Shown in pieces: positions 20,983 through 32,754 of a stretch of 64,000 nt of DNA. Made by a program: the position numbers and the translations under genes. Under the pieces are notes generated by a model, which was not told the DNA's origin, did not search any database, and was given only the letters and a program-made list of their open reading frames with translations. Origin of the DNA: Galeopsis tetrahit (taxonomy: Eukaryota; Streptophyta; Magnoliopsida; Lamiales; Lamiaceae); the NCBI GenBank assembly GCA_963675135.1, contig OY776121.1, positions 69,394,265 to 69,458,264 of the forward strand, given 5' to 3'. The first letter of the stretch is position 1. Every line of letters begins with the position of its first letter.

Positions 20983-21372
20983 TTAAATCAACAAGAAAAC
21001 AATAAAAATCGACACTAGAAGAACAACTAATATCATAAATAAATTTGCAACAAGAAGGTGTTGAAGTGTATAATTTGACATCAAATTAATGCTTGCAGGG
21101 GTACTTGGGGTATTGTCTGGTGGTTGATACATGAGTTCTTGATCTTGGAAGGATTTGAAGACTTCAGGATCATGGAAATTGAAAGGATCTGCAACATTTG
21201 CTGGAACACACCAATGAGAGAAATTATGAGATTCACATCTATGGTATAACCTCCCCTGATTTGTAGTTAATGTAGAGAGGGTTATGGCAGTTGGTGTGCC
21301 ACATTTTCTGCAGATAGAATTAGAGTATCTCAAATAGGGTAGCTCGAAACTTGAAGAACTATTTTGAGACAT
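20983..21372 (-). CDS. GRF-type zinc finger protein with C-terminal membrane anchor
   Basis: Predicted 129 residues, MSQNSSSSFELPYLRYSNS onward. The centre holds a GRF zinc finger: CRKCGTPT, then GRLYHRC and FSHWCVP, i.e. the CxxC...GRxY..C....W pattern. GRF fingers bind nucleic acid in enzymes such as topoisomerase III; the many small plant GRF proteins have no established function. The last 24 residues (LLVANLFMILVVLLVSIFIV and on) are one hydrophobic span, so a tail-anchored or single-pass protein is likely. The frame is open further upstream to 21576, but a TATA box at 21423-21432 places transcription after the next Met (21414), which favours the Met at 21372. A solo LTR begins only 14 bases beyond the stop codon, so the normal 3' end of this gene has been displaced. 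Confidence 0.72.
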   Translation of the reverse strand: MSQNSSSSFELPYLRYSNSICRKCGTPTAITLSTLTTNQGRLYHRCESHNFSHWCVPANVADPFNFHDPEVFKSFQDQELMYQPPDNTPSTPASINLMSNYTLQHLLVANLFMILVVLLVSIFIVFLLI

Positions 21373-21422
21373 TCTTTCACAATTTCTCAATAATTTTGGA
21401 TGAAGGGGTTGCATCTTGGTTC

Positions 21423-21432
21423 TTATATATAT
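21423..21432 (-). promoter_or_regulatory. Putative TATA box of the GRF zinc finger gene
   Basis: Minus strand ATATATATAA, about 50 bases upstream of the chosen start codon. Confidence 0.45.
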
Positions 21433-21737
21433 CTCAGAATTGCTAACGGTAATAAATTTATGCAGACGGGCCGAATTGGAAATCCAACGGTAAAATTGGA
21501 ACCCTGATTTGTTCAAAATTATATGATTAATGTTTAATATTAAAAAAAAAAAAGCAGTTTTCCAATTTTTTGTCATGGGTCGATTTTTTAATAATAATGA
21601 ACAATTTAATTTGATAATACATCAGAGCAACTACAAATAAACAAATATTGATAACAAAAATACAAACTCTCATTACATTAAAATATATGATTAGCAAAAC
21701 TATAAAACTTGGAATAATATGGATTAAGTAGAAGAAA

Positions 21738-22813
21738 TTATGGACATACTAAACTTTGGGTTACATTAAAAATCCTACAAGATCTATTAATTATGTCATC
21801 CCGGAATGCATCAATGTCTTCCCACATCTTCAAAACAATATCATAACACCCATATGTTCCTATTGGATATTTTCTAAACAATATTTTACTTTTTTCAGGC
21901 GGGGGGGGGGGGAGGGGTTGTAGAGTGAATGGATTAGGAAGAACCCCATTTGGGTGGAAATAAATTTTAACTTTAATCCAACTTTCATTTGATCCGTACC
22001 CCTTAAGGATCCAAAACTTGAATGTGCATGAAATTTGAGAAGATAGATCGACATGCAACTAACGTATCTTCATTCAATGAAGATATTTCCCATAAGTTGT
22101 CGGAATTTTCTATAGCTTTTGGAAATTGAATAGATCCCCATGACTTTGTTTCAACGTTGAACGTTCGAATCTCCTTTCTTAGCGAAGCATACTTGAACAC
22201 CTGAAAATGAATTTGGCCACGAACCCAAACACAAAACTTGCCACATGGTATTCCAAAAGGAAATGGCTTTAGTCACTTCCACGATTTTGAAGTTGTTGAA
22301 AATACATCAACTTGGGTACTTGAGAAAGGTGATTGGAAAATTATTAGTCTTAACAAATTGTAAGAGTTTGTTGAAGAAACATACCCCATTCCAAAGCAAG
22401 CATCTCTTAGTTCAACATTTTCCCCCACTCAATTGGACACAGAGAGACGGTTTTACATTCAAATGACAATGGGTTGAAAATGAAGAAATTATCATCGCAA
22501 TCGGCAGAACAAACGAGCCCTCTACTGTACAACAATCTCCTCTTGCTCATCACCTTCAAGAAGGGTCCTTTGATAAGATGAGTTTGAGAATTCATAAGCT
22601 ATTGGAGAAAATACAATACTTTCATCATATATTAGTAAACAAAAATTGTTTCTCTTAATCATATGAACAAGGTTAGAGTTAACGAAGTTGAAGGATGCTA
22701 TCATATCATTCCAGAAAACGTTAACAGTTCTTAATCGGCCGGGTAGCATTTTTTGGAGATAATCTGCATGCTATATCTTCTGATATTTCACTAGGAAGGG
22801 AGTGGATACTCAT
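21738..22813 (-). pseudogene. F-box gene, broken by frameshifts (copy A)
   Basis: A readable N-terminus starts at 22813: MSIHSLPSEISEDIACRLSP, an F-box opening, but the frame stops after about 30 codons and the rest of the box (FWNDMIASFNFVNSN) continues in another frame at 22749. Later pieces in shifted frames match an F-box-associated region: GLVCSADCDDNFFIFNPLSF (about 22500), IRTFNVETKSWGSI (about 22160) and FWILKGYGSNESWIKVK (about 22010). They align in order with the plus-strand copy at 23834. At least three frame changes are needed, so it is a pseudogene. A 12-G run at 21901-21912 lies near the 3' end. Confidence 0.75.
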
Positions 22814-23833
22814 TTTGAATAGGAAACAAATTGGTAGAATTAGTGGAAACTATGGATTTAGGTTTGCATGCATTTATAAGTGAAAAACCCTTCCCAAATT
22901 AATTTGATTTGAAGACTACTGCAATGAATATCTTGATTGACATATGGTTTAGTGGATTTGGCCTATATTTTAAAAGTCAACTTCTAGGATTTTTTTTATC
23001 AAAAGTAATTAAATTTGTTTATCAAGTTTTAGGTAAAAGGAATTAAGGCATTAATTTTTTTTTTTTAAAAATTAATGGAAAAATCGACAAAATCTCTAAA
23101 AAAAATTCTTTTGAATTTTTAAAGGTTTAGAAAATTTATACAAAATCTCTACAAAATTAGCATCTGTCTATTTAATCTAAAATTATTATTTAATTTTGAA
23201 AGAATTAGGAAAATTATAAATATCGAAAAAAGTTCAATTTGATTACTTATCTAATCAAACCTTTCAAATCAAATAAATATGATGCTACTTTCGATAATAT
23301 TAACTATTAATAAAAGAATAGAAAAAAGATATGGGATGGAAGTTGTTGCTATTTAAACACCTAAAAAAATAATAATCATTTGAACATAATATATTTAAAG
23401 GGATTGATTCTTTAAAAAAACGAATTAAATTTATCAAAAAAACCGTTCATAACAAAAACAATTTTTTTCATATTCTTTAATAAAATTTCGAAACAAAGAA
23501 ATATGATTAATGAAAAGATGACTAATTAATAAATATTTAAATTTTGTTTTATTAATTATCTAACCACCCACTTCTAATCTCATAAAATGATTTGACTACA
23601 ACATGTATTTAATTGAACAGGTGGGATGAGAATATGGTTCAGGCGCCATACCGGTTGAGATGAAGCGCCGTAAGTTTTCACAATTAATCCTTTTCACCAA
23701 AACTACATTAATCCCTATAAAAAGGCTGCACTCCATTAAACTTCTTCACCAAACAACTTCTCTCAACTCTACTTTCATTAATATTATAATTCACAAAATC
23801 CTATTCTCCAAGTCTACTTAGAAAGAAAAAAAA
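22814..23833. other. Spacer between the two divergent F-box copies
   Basis: AT-rich and without a convincing frame. It should contain both promoters. For copy B, CTATAAAAAGG at about 23716 is a good TATA candidate, 110 bases before the start codon. Confidence 0.45.
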
Positions 23834-24814
23834 ATGGAGTTGTCTTCAATGCCATTCAATTTAAAGGAGGAAATATCTTCCAGGTTACTTCTTGAGGATG
23901 CTACAAGAATGAAGGTAGTTTGCATGGTGTGGAATTCGATGATATCATCGAGTTTGTTTGTGAATGTCCACATTCGAAAGATGAGGATGCAGAACCAATT
24001 TTCTCCAATCGTTCAAGATCAAATTTCGTTCCCCCCCCCCCAACAATTTCTTACGAGAGGAGGGGGCCAAATGTGTTATCCTACCAAATAATTATGAATG
24101 AAGAAGATGACGGTCCTTCGGAGATTGTTGCAGACTGTAGGGGTTTGACATGCATTGCAACTATAAACGATCAAATGTTTATAGTAAATCCAATTTAAAT
24201 GGAATTAAGAGAAGAAAATACCGCATGCACTTATTGAGTGGGATCCAACTGCAGATTGGGCATCTGCATATTTCTACATGGGTTACTACACGGCGAAAGA
24301 CGACTACGTGTTGCTAAGGATCGTGGTTTTCAACAATTATGTAAGAAGTACCCAGGTTAGCGTTTACTCAACAAGAATGAACGTGTGGAGAAGGTTGGCT
24401 GATTTTCCTTTTGAAGGATCTCTTTCTAAGTTTTCGAGTTTTGTTAGAGGAAAAATTCATTTTCAGGTCTCCAAAAAGGGTAGTTTAGCAAGACAGATTG
24501 AAACTTTCAATGTCCAGGATGACTCTTGGGGAGTAATTGATCCTCTAATACAGCAGAGTCCTCGATGGGGAGAGAAGATCAGATGGGGAATATGGGATAT
24601 GTGTGGTTTGGATGATGACACAATAATTATTTCTCCATACGTGAATGTGGATTATGAGGAGAGGAATTTCAAGTTTCTGCTACTTCAAGGGTATGGTGTC
24701 AACGAAGCTTGGTCTACATTTACAATAAGATTTAATCCAAAAAAGTTTATGCCTTGTTCATTCATTTCCCAACCGTTATTTCGTGTCAAGCCTGAAGGTC
24801 GGAAAAGGCATTGA
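23834..24814 (+). pseudogene. F-box gene, broken (copy B)
   Basis: The N-terminus MELSSMPFNLKEEISSRLL reads as an F-box, with VVCMVWNSMISSSLFVN completing it. After an 11-C run (24031-24041) the family sequence moves to another frame (DCRGLTCIATINDQMFIVNPI). It then meets a TAA at 24196 and returns to the first frame near 24215 (KIPHALIEWDP), continuing to a stop at 24814 with typical F-box-associated motifs (DDYVLLRIV, ETFNVQDDSWG, LLQGYGVNEAW). One extra C in the run would join the first two parts, so that break could be a homopolymer error. The later nonsense codon and frameshift are separate lesions. Full-length relatives act as substrate adaptors in SCF ubiquitin ligases. Confidence 0.75.
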
Positions 24815-25059
24815 TTGAATATAGAGAAGCCGAGAATCTCAACGAAAGTAAGCATGGGGGAATGACTGTCTCAGAGAATGAACAAGGGGCAGAGAGGAAT
24901 TGTTCAGTTAATCAAAATAGATGTACAAGTATAGTTCTATTACAACAACACACTTCAAAGCTTGACTCTTTTGGAAGGGGTTTCCCGACGGGCGAAGGCT
25001 ACAATGTCAATGCAAGTACTCAAAAAGGTATTGAAAGAGTTGAGAATAATAATCCAAAT

Positions 25060-28000
25060 TAGGGGTGAGCAACGGTCGGTTTGGTTACCGAACCGAACCG
25101 AATTTCCAAAACCGAAAAATCTGAACTGGTCAGTTTCGGTAACCGAAACCGAAAATATTCAAAATCGGACTATAACCGAATCGAAAAATTCGGTTCGGTT
25201 TCGGTTATTAACCGAAAAACCGAACTGTTATTAGGTTTCTTTTTGGGCCTTTTTTGTGGGTTTTTTACAATAAAATACTTAAATATCTACTGGACCTAAA
25301 TAAATAACATAAAAAATATATTAAAACTAGCAGCCCATTAGCCCGTAACATAAAAAATTACAGAATCATAATTCATAACTGTCAATAGCAAATTATAAGT
25401 CATTACAGTCCATAGTCCATAGTCCATAGCAAATCATAATTCATAAAAGTCCATAGCAAATGAAAATCACAATTCATAAGAGTCCATAGTTCAACAAAAA
25501 AAAGACAAATCATAGACATCTAAATATTCCCCCATCCAATTATTTTAATTGTTGATGGTGGTGCACGATAATCCTCCAAGTCCAACATTTGGCAAACCTA
25601 AAAATAAAATACAAAAATCATGTGAATAAATATGAAAACTATGAAAAATTAAATTAATAATGAATTTGTTACCTTCTTCGAATTTTTCAAGCTCCTCCAA
25701 TTGTTCTTCGATACATATAGGTTGTCGTGAACCTCGTATCCAATCTTGTCCACATATCAAAACTTCAACAATTTTAGGAGTTAAATAACTCCTAAATGCA
25801 TCTAGTACTCTACTACCGGTACTAAATGCAGACTCTGATGCAACCGTTGAAATTGGAACGACCAAGATATCACGGGCCATTCGTTAAAGAGTTGGGAATC
25901 TTCAAGAGTTTGACCTCCACCACCTCAACACATCAAAATTTTCTTCATCCTCTATGACAGCTTCACTCAAGTAAGTATCTAGTTCATTTTTCTTACTTTC
26001 GGACAAACCACTCTCAATTCTTTGCCTCTTAAGCCTTGATTTAAAAATCGATGTTGGCCTTTTACTAATCCTTCCACAATCACTTACATCACCCTCTAGA
26101 TTATAAAGTTTCAAATATTCATCAAACAACTAATACAATTCACTCTTCACACAATTAAAAATATTGTTACCTTTTTCATCCCCATACATCCCACACAAAG
26201 TGTATTGCATGTACTCAAACTTATCATGTGGATCAAACACAACAACAAAGAAAATGATTTTATTCATCTTTTCTGGATCTCCCCTATATTTATCAATTTT
26301 TTTCTTCATGATCAACCCCATTTTCATGATCTCGAGATTTGTACTTCCACACCACTCATTCAAGATAGCACATAAATCACTAATCTCACTAAAAAATGAG
26401 CTAGAAGTAACATATAAAGACCCAGAAATGCGCAAAGTAGACTCGTAAAAATGCTTTAATAAATCAGCATACCTACGAACAACACACCAATCTTCTACAG
26501 TTGAAACTCCATCAACCTCATCCTTCAACAAATCAGCCTTAAAGCTTGTATCTTGTTCATCATATCTCTCAAATGCACTTTGAAACTTTTCAGCAGTTCT
26601 ATGTTGAGTTCCACCTAATAGACACATCACAACACAAAGAACTCTTGCTTTCTATCCCTTCCCACTCTACACAATCTTTAAATTTTTTCAGTCTTGCAGG
26701 TGAATTAGGAATGTATCTAATCGCATTTCTCACACGCTTCACTAAAGGGTTAATGTCTTTCAAGCCATCATTAACAACTAATTTAATCACATGTGCAATA
26801 CATCGCATATGAAGGTACTTGCAACTAGATATAACATTTCCCCAATTCAACAACCACTTTGACAAGAATGTTACAGCTGTATCATTTGAACTCGCATTAT
26901 CTACGGTTACACTGAACACCCTTTCAACCCCCAATCTATAAGACAAGTTTCTAGTGCCTTACCAATGTAATCTCCGTCATGACTAGACACGGGCACAAAA
27001 TTCAGAATTTTCTTATGCAAGCACCAATTTTCATCAATGAAATGACCAGTAACACAAATGTAATTAATTCTTTGCAAGGAGGTCCAAGTATCAGTAGTAA
27101 TGCAAATTCTTTCACAATGTATTTTCATGAAAGACTTTAATTAACATGGGCCTTTCTTTTTCATACAAATCAAAACTATCTATTGACAGCGTCCATCTAG
27201 AAGGAATTACAAACCTAGGACAACATCTAGCCATGTATTTCTTAAACCCCCCACCCTCCACAAATTTGAATGACAACTCATCTTCAACAACCATTTCTAC
27301 AAGTGCTTGCCTAATTTCAGCTTGATCAAACTTTCATGTACCAAGAGTACCCACCCCCTCATTAACAGTGTGTTGCAAATTTAACAAGGTTTGACGTGTT
27401 TCTTGATTGTGAGAGTTTTTTGAGCAATTGTTCATATGGTTAATACGTGATGAAGTCCCTTTTTTGTGTCAGATCGCAAGAGTTTTTCACAGTAAAGACA
27501 CTTAGCTGATTGAGAACCGTCTTCACTTGTGATCTTCCCAAAGTGATCCCACACTTTGGATCTTGACCTCGTACTAGGTTTTCGTTTCACTAGCCTTGGT
27601 GGTAGTGTAGCTGATGTAACATTTGAAGGTTGAGTAGTAGGAGTCTTCTGAGTAAGTGGCATCGACGGTGAGAGATTGCTTCCTATGCCTCCAGACTCTT
27701 GAGGTGTGGCTGACATCTACAACAGTCTTTAAACTAGAATTTAGAACATTAAATCCTAAGCATACCATTTACAGAAAATTAAATTAGAATTTAGCACAAC
27801 ATTAAATCCTAAGCATACGCTGCATACCAATATACCATAAACAGATTAACATTAAAAAAGATTTAACTCTTCCGCGGTATCACTGTATCACTAACAAGAT
27901 TTACCTCCTAACTGACTAACTCCTATTAGTTTTAGTGAAAATTTGTCGAAAAAAAAAGTTTAACTCCTAACAAAAAATTTACCTCTGCCGCCGGTCGTGG

Positions 28001-28495
28001 GTATTGGTGTTTTTCGCGTCAGTGCCGGCATATGCGTTGCGGTGGGTACTGGCCTCTCAGCCGCTGCCCGCTGTGCGCCTGTGTCGTTGCCCGCTGTTGC
28101 TAAAGCTTGAAGTGGGAGGTTGGCCGCTTTACGCTTGGGGGAGACGATGGGGAAGATTTGGGGAAGATTTTGGGGACGGATTTGGGGATGATTTCAGATG
28201 CTTGGGTTTTTTGTTTCTGAAAGAGAGAAGAGTGAAACACGTGGTGGGATGGGGTACTGGGAATCTGGGATAGTGGGATTATTAGTATTTTTAGGTTATT
28301 TAAATATTTATATTATATATATATATCGGTTATTTGGGTTTTTTCAGGTTTTTTCGTAAAAATACCGAAACCGAAACCTGAATTTGGAAAAAATGATAAC
28401 CATAACCGAACCGAAAACTGAATAATCGAATCAAAATTAAAATTTCGGTTCGGTCGGTTTCTTCGGTTTTTCCGAGTTCTGTTCACTGACTTGAA
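25060..28495 (-). mobile_element. Degenerate hAT transposon
   Basis: The left end TAGGGGTGAGCAACGG is a typical plant hAT terminus, followed by many GGTTCGGTTT/AACCGAACCG words. The mirror set of these words lies at 28330-28470, and the right end (TGTTCACTGAC) is diverged. The middle codes for a broken RICESLEEPER-type transposase on the minus strand. No clear 8-bp duplication remains, consistent with age. Confidence 0.78.
25545..27716 (-). pseudogene. hAT transposase (BED zinc finger, RICESLEEPER/DAYSLEEPER type)
   Basis: In order on the minus strand: a BED finger (SKVWDHFGKITSEDG, CLYCEKLL, then, after a frameshift near 27450, HMNNC); the catalytic-domain stretch TDTWTSLQRINYICVTGHF (about 27095); FSVTVDNASSNDTAV (about 26905); CIAHVIKLVVNDG (about 26790); and the C-terminal dimerisation region ILVVPISTVASESAFSTGSR (about 25850). 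Three stop codons (near 26130, 25900 and 25885) interrupt an otherwise continuous frame over the last third. At least one frameshift lies in the BED region. No active product is possible. Domesticated hAT proteins exist in plants, but these lesions argue against domestication here. Confidence 0.85.
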
Positions 28496-28509
28496 CGAAT
28501 TTTTGGTCA

Positions 28510-29655
28510 CTATAGGTTGACTAACTACTTCCCCTCAAGCATAAGGGTTCGTAGTAGTAATGGAAGTATTCGACCAAGTAGTATCGACCTAGGAGGTGGG
28601 TTTGTGCAAAGGATCCCTAGAGTTTTATGTTGTGATAGCTAATGTAACTACGGTTTCGGGTTTTTGGATTTCTAAAATTAAAGCTAAATTACTACCAAGA
28701 TGCTAGAAATTAAATCAACTACCAACCTAAAAACGAACAAGTGATTTATACTACTAAAAGTGAGAAAAGCACCAATAAGAGAAATTACCACAACTTAACA
28801 AAGAAAATTACTACTAAGCAAGAATTTAACAATTAAAACAAAGAACAACTACAAATATAATTCGAAGAAGTGCAAGGGTGAGAGAATGCTTCGGGTGTTC
28901 TCCACCTAGTGAAATAGAGAGGAATTGCTTTTACTTTGTTAATTGCTTTAATCAATATTTGCTAAGAGCACCTAAATGCTAGGATGACAACCATTTCCCT
29001 TCGGGTAATATAGCCTTAATTCTAAGGTGTTCCCAAACCCGGTAATAAGGTTTTCTTCCTAATCCTCACCAACTACTCAAACAACCATTCAAGTAATTAA
29101 TGTCCTTTAATGGGGTTCTAATACGATTAACTCTCTCTCGACGAATTAAACGTATAACTAACATATTTGCATACCAACAACTCACACCATAAATATAGAC
29201 ATGTCCATGTAACTCTCGTCTACGCTAAACATGCATCTAAATATGGATTAATAGAAGTTAACATACAAAGTACCAATAATACCCTTTAAAAGAAGCAATA
29301 AATCTAATCTTAACAATAACAAAGCTCAAACAATTCCAAACTCAATATTCACATGGTTTTAGAACACCCAAAGCATAAATAAACTTAGCTCATGGTGTTT
29401 TGAGAAACACCCATGGCTAAAACATAAAAAGAACTCAAGATAAACATTAAATATGGAATTATATAGAAAATGAGAGAATGGTTTGAAGTCACCTTGTTGT
29501 TTCTTCAAAAATACCTAGCTATTACAAAAGTGTGGAGCCTTCTTCTTCAAAAACCTATGCATTGTATCCATTCACAAATCCTTCACAATCACCCTCCTTT
29601 GGTTTCTTTTTCTTTGCTTGGGGACAAGCAAATCTCTAAGTTTGGGGGGGTTGAT
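28510..29655. mobile_element. Retrotransposon-derived remnant
   Basis: The stretch GGACAAGCAAATCTCTAAG followed by TTTGGGGGGG at 29625-29650 and then TTGATTGGG looks like the end of a Gypsy interior, polypurine tract and LTR start, in the same arrangement as at 5083 (minus strand). Upstream, words such as AGTAGTATCGACCTAGGAGG and ACTCTCTCTCGACG recall the Gypsy LTRs in this window, but I could not find paired ends or a target duplication. Boundaries are approximate. Confidence 0.35.
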
Positions 29656-29689
29656 TGGGTGTGAGATTGCCCCCCAGGATCATCGTGGC

Positions 29690-32120
29690 GTGGCCAACAA
29701 TAGTCAAGATCGTTGTTCGGTGGGGTCTAAGGTTGATGGTCTCATTGATAACAATCCAGACCTTGCACCTGTCCATGGACGATCCGATTCAGATGGAGGC
29801 TTGAACGTTGGATTGGTTGTCAGGTTTAATGCTGATACTTCATCATGGAGTTTGGGATGACTCAAGATGATGACAATCAAAATGTAGCTTCTCAAAGAAT
29901 TGGACAAGTTATTGTAGATCTAACTTTTGGAGGGGATAATATTGTTCAATCTGTTGTACCTACCTCTCCTGATATTGCAAGAAATCTTTTACCTGATTTG
30001 AACAATAAGGTCGAGATGGAAAACTTTGTAGATGTAAATGTCCAATCGGATCCTGTAAGTTCTTCGATGGAATAAAGGGTCGTGGAGCTTGAATCTGTCA
30101 TAGTGTCCTTGAGGGAATCTTTGCTTGAAAAGGACAAGTTAATCCAACAGTTGTTGTTGGAAAAGGATCAGTTGCAGGATCGTGTAAACGAGTTCATTGT
30201 TCCTTCTACTCCCTAGGTTTCGTCAAACCCAACTAATATTGATTTAATCGACGCCTATGTGGATCTCCATGTTCTTAGGCTAAATAATAAAGAGTTTTTA
30301 ATGGATAATGATTATTTGAAGGACTGTCTTTCAGATGTCTGTAAGACCAATAAAGCAGATATTTCTGAACCTTAATTCCAATGTCGGGAAGCGATCCAAT
30401 TTAGATGTCTCTCCAGTAGATGTAAGAAATGTGAAGAAATGTGTTAATCATCTCGATTCAAGTACTATTACAAGAGCAGTTAAAAGGAGAATTGTTAACG
30501 ATGAAAAAATTCCAAAGGAGTACACACCCCAGCCGAGCACAAGTGAACTAGTCATAATTGGTGAAGGAGACCCAGCATTGAGAAAAAACAAGGCAAAGGT
30601 TAAGAATCAACAGAAATTCGTTTTGAACGAAAAAATGCAGGTTGTGAAAATTTTGAGTACCCATATTAAGGAGAAGCTTTTCGATGATTGGGAATTCAAA
30701 AGGCCAAAGTGATATCCTGAATTTTACTAAAAATCATCAATATATATACACTAATATTTAATGTCCCATTTTATTGTAATTATCTGATACAACAAAATTT
30801 GATTTTTCCTATTCATTTTTTTCCTAGTTTCCTTGTCTGGAAGGGTATTCAACCATTAGCAGAGGTTTCTGTTCAAAATGTTTTAGATATCCTTGAAGAA
30901 AGAAGAATTTCTTTCGAGGTTAGCTAATCTACTTGTCATCTATCCAGATTTTTATTACTCAATAAGTGTCTTATATCGGCCACTCATTTTTATTATAGGT
31001 GATTGATGTTTGGGCGGATATCTGTCAAACTCTCCATTGTAAGCATAAATCAGGTGTCAAATACACAGTCACCTTTACTGCAATGTGCTGAGTAAGTTCG
31101 TAATGATATTTATCTGAAATTCAAAGGCTCCAATTCATATTCGACATTTTTTCCGTACATAATGGATGAATTTTAACATGGATTTTGTTTTTCAGACTTT
31201 AATAAATGATTACGGTGGCACCAAGGACAAGAATTTGATAAATTTGATTGACAATCGAATTGAAGAGGCCTTAGGGGCGGACTGGGTATTGTTTCCCATT
31301 CTTGGGCGAGGGGGATCAACTAAGCATTCTGGATCAGCAGATCATTGGACTCTCCTGAAGTTAAATGTTAAGAAGGGCGAGTAGCGGTTTCTAAATTCTA
31401 TCCTTCAACGTACCAGGAGTTGGGTGGATACCCATTTGAGAGATGCATTTGTTGTGGTAATTAAAATGAATCATCAATTTTCATCATTTTCGTAAACATT
31501 AACAATTATGCATAGAGCTTCGCTTTTCACTTTTTTGTTTTAGGATGGTCATAAATGCTACTCCCTCCGTCCCAGTGAAAGCTACTCAACTTTCCTTTTT
31601 CGTACGTCCCAATGAAAGTTACCCTTTCCTTTTTTTGGTAACTATTCTCTCTCACATTTCATTATATTCTTCTCTCTCTCCATCACATCACCTCTAATAC
31701 ACTTACTTATTATATATTAGTATTTTTTAACCTCCGTGCCCGGAGCTCATAGGGAGCTTTCCTCGGGACAGAGGGAGTATTAAATATATTGATAGGAAAT
31801 TTCGGGATGCATTTAAGAGGCTGTATCCAAACCATCCACAAGTGAAGAAAACTCTACAACTACCTCAGACTGAGGATTGCTTGCAGCAAACTCCTGGAAC
31901 TCTTGACTGCGGGGTAATTGTCTGCTACCATATAGAGAACAGTATGATTGGTAAGTCGAGCAAAAATGGAGAATACTCTGTCACATGTTCTGGAAACTAT
32001 TGCAAGCGGATGGTAGAATTATTTATGGATCCAAAAGGTTCAAAAATTAGATTTCTAAATTTTCAGTTTGGGGAATGGGATGAAGGTCAAACATGTAACA
32101 CTCTCTATACTTGGTTGTGA
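29690..32120 (+). pseudogene. ULP1-like (C48) cysteine protease gene of the MULE
   Basis: The N-terminal half (29690-30720) is charged and includes a leucine-rich coiled coil (IVSLRESLLEKDKLIQQLLL, about 30100) interrupted by stop codons. The protease half follows in pieces: RIEEALGADWVLFPIL and ADHWTLLKLNVKKGE with the catalytic His at 31343-31345, then, after an inserted Stowaway MITE, TPGTLDCGVIVCYHIEN with the catalytic Cys at 31908-31910. A stop codon replaces the Trp/Arg-like position right after KKGE. ULP1 proteases remove SUMO; the role of the transposon-borne versions is unknown. Introns are likely (GT/AG flanks near 30915 and 31195) but I did not fix them. Several stops make it a pseudogene. 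Confidence 0.7.
31561..31777. mobile_element. Stowaway MITE inside the ULP-like gene
   Basis: Ends CTCCCTCCGTCCC and GGGACAGAGGGAG, with TA on each side (31559-31560 and 31778-31779). 217 bp. These are canonical Tc1/mariner-Stowaway ends. Confidence 0.95.
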
Positions 32121-32754
32121 AAAAGCATTCTTCAACGTAAGTGAAAACACTAGGGTTATTCTTCCAGATTACAGCCACAACATGGGATCACGAAAAACCT
32201 CTAACTCTCCATTGACAACATGAACAAGATTTAGTTCGAAGGTCAACCCGAACGGATGGAGTAGAACCAACTTCAAATTCACCACTTGGGCATTGAACAA
32301 CTGTCTAGGTACAACCTTTATTGGTTAGGTGGTTCCACCACTGTTCTTTAGAAGGACACAACGCTCCCGTCCAATTTGAACTTTTTTCCCTACGTTCGAG
32401 GTGCCATCGGCTGATGCCTGACAAAAAAAAAATGAAAATCTCTAATAAAAACAGGATGAACAGAACAATTAAAACACTAAGGAGATCGTACCACTTCGAA
32501 TTGAGTTTATCAATTATGTAATGGGCAAGCCCCTACAATATGAAATCCACAAATTAAATGATTCAGCAACATTTGATGTCATTTCTCCATATCTTCTAAT
32601 GTGGGGGGAATAAGAAACAACCCACTTCTCGACCGGAAGAGATTCTAATCATTGTTCAGCAATCAAGACACCAATCTTTAAAAAATGCATTTTTCTCTTA
32701 AAAAATACGCACTGCTGGAGCATATGCACATTCTTGAAAAGAATCACCCATTTT

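Noticed and set aside
26164..26812. Plus-strand frames of 88-94 codons
   Set aside because: Opposite-strand shadows of the hAT transposase.
28004..28273. 89-codon GC-rich plus-strand frame with Trp/Gly repeats
   Set aside because: It lies in the 5' leader region of the hAT element and its repeats (GEDFGDGFGDDF) come from tandem GGGGAAGATTT words; no family match.
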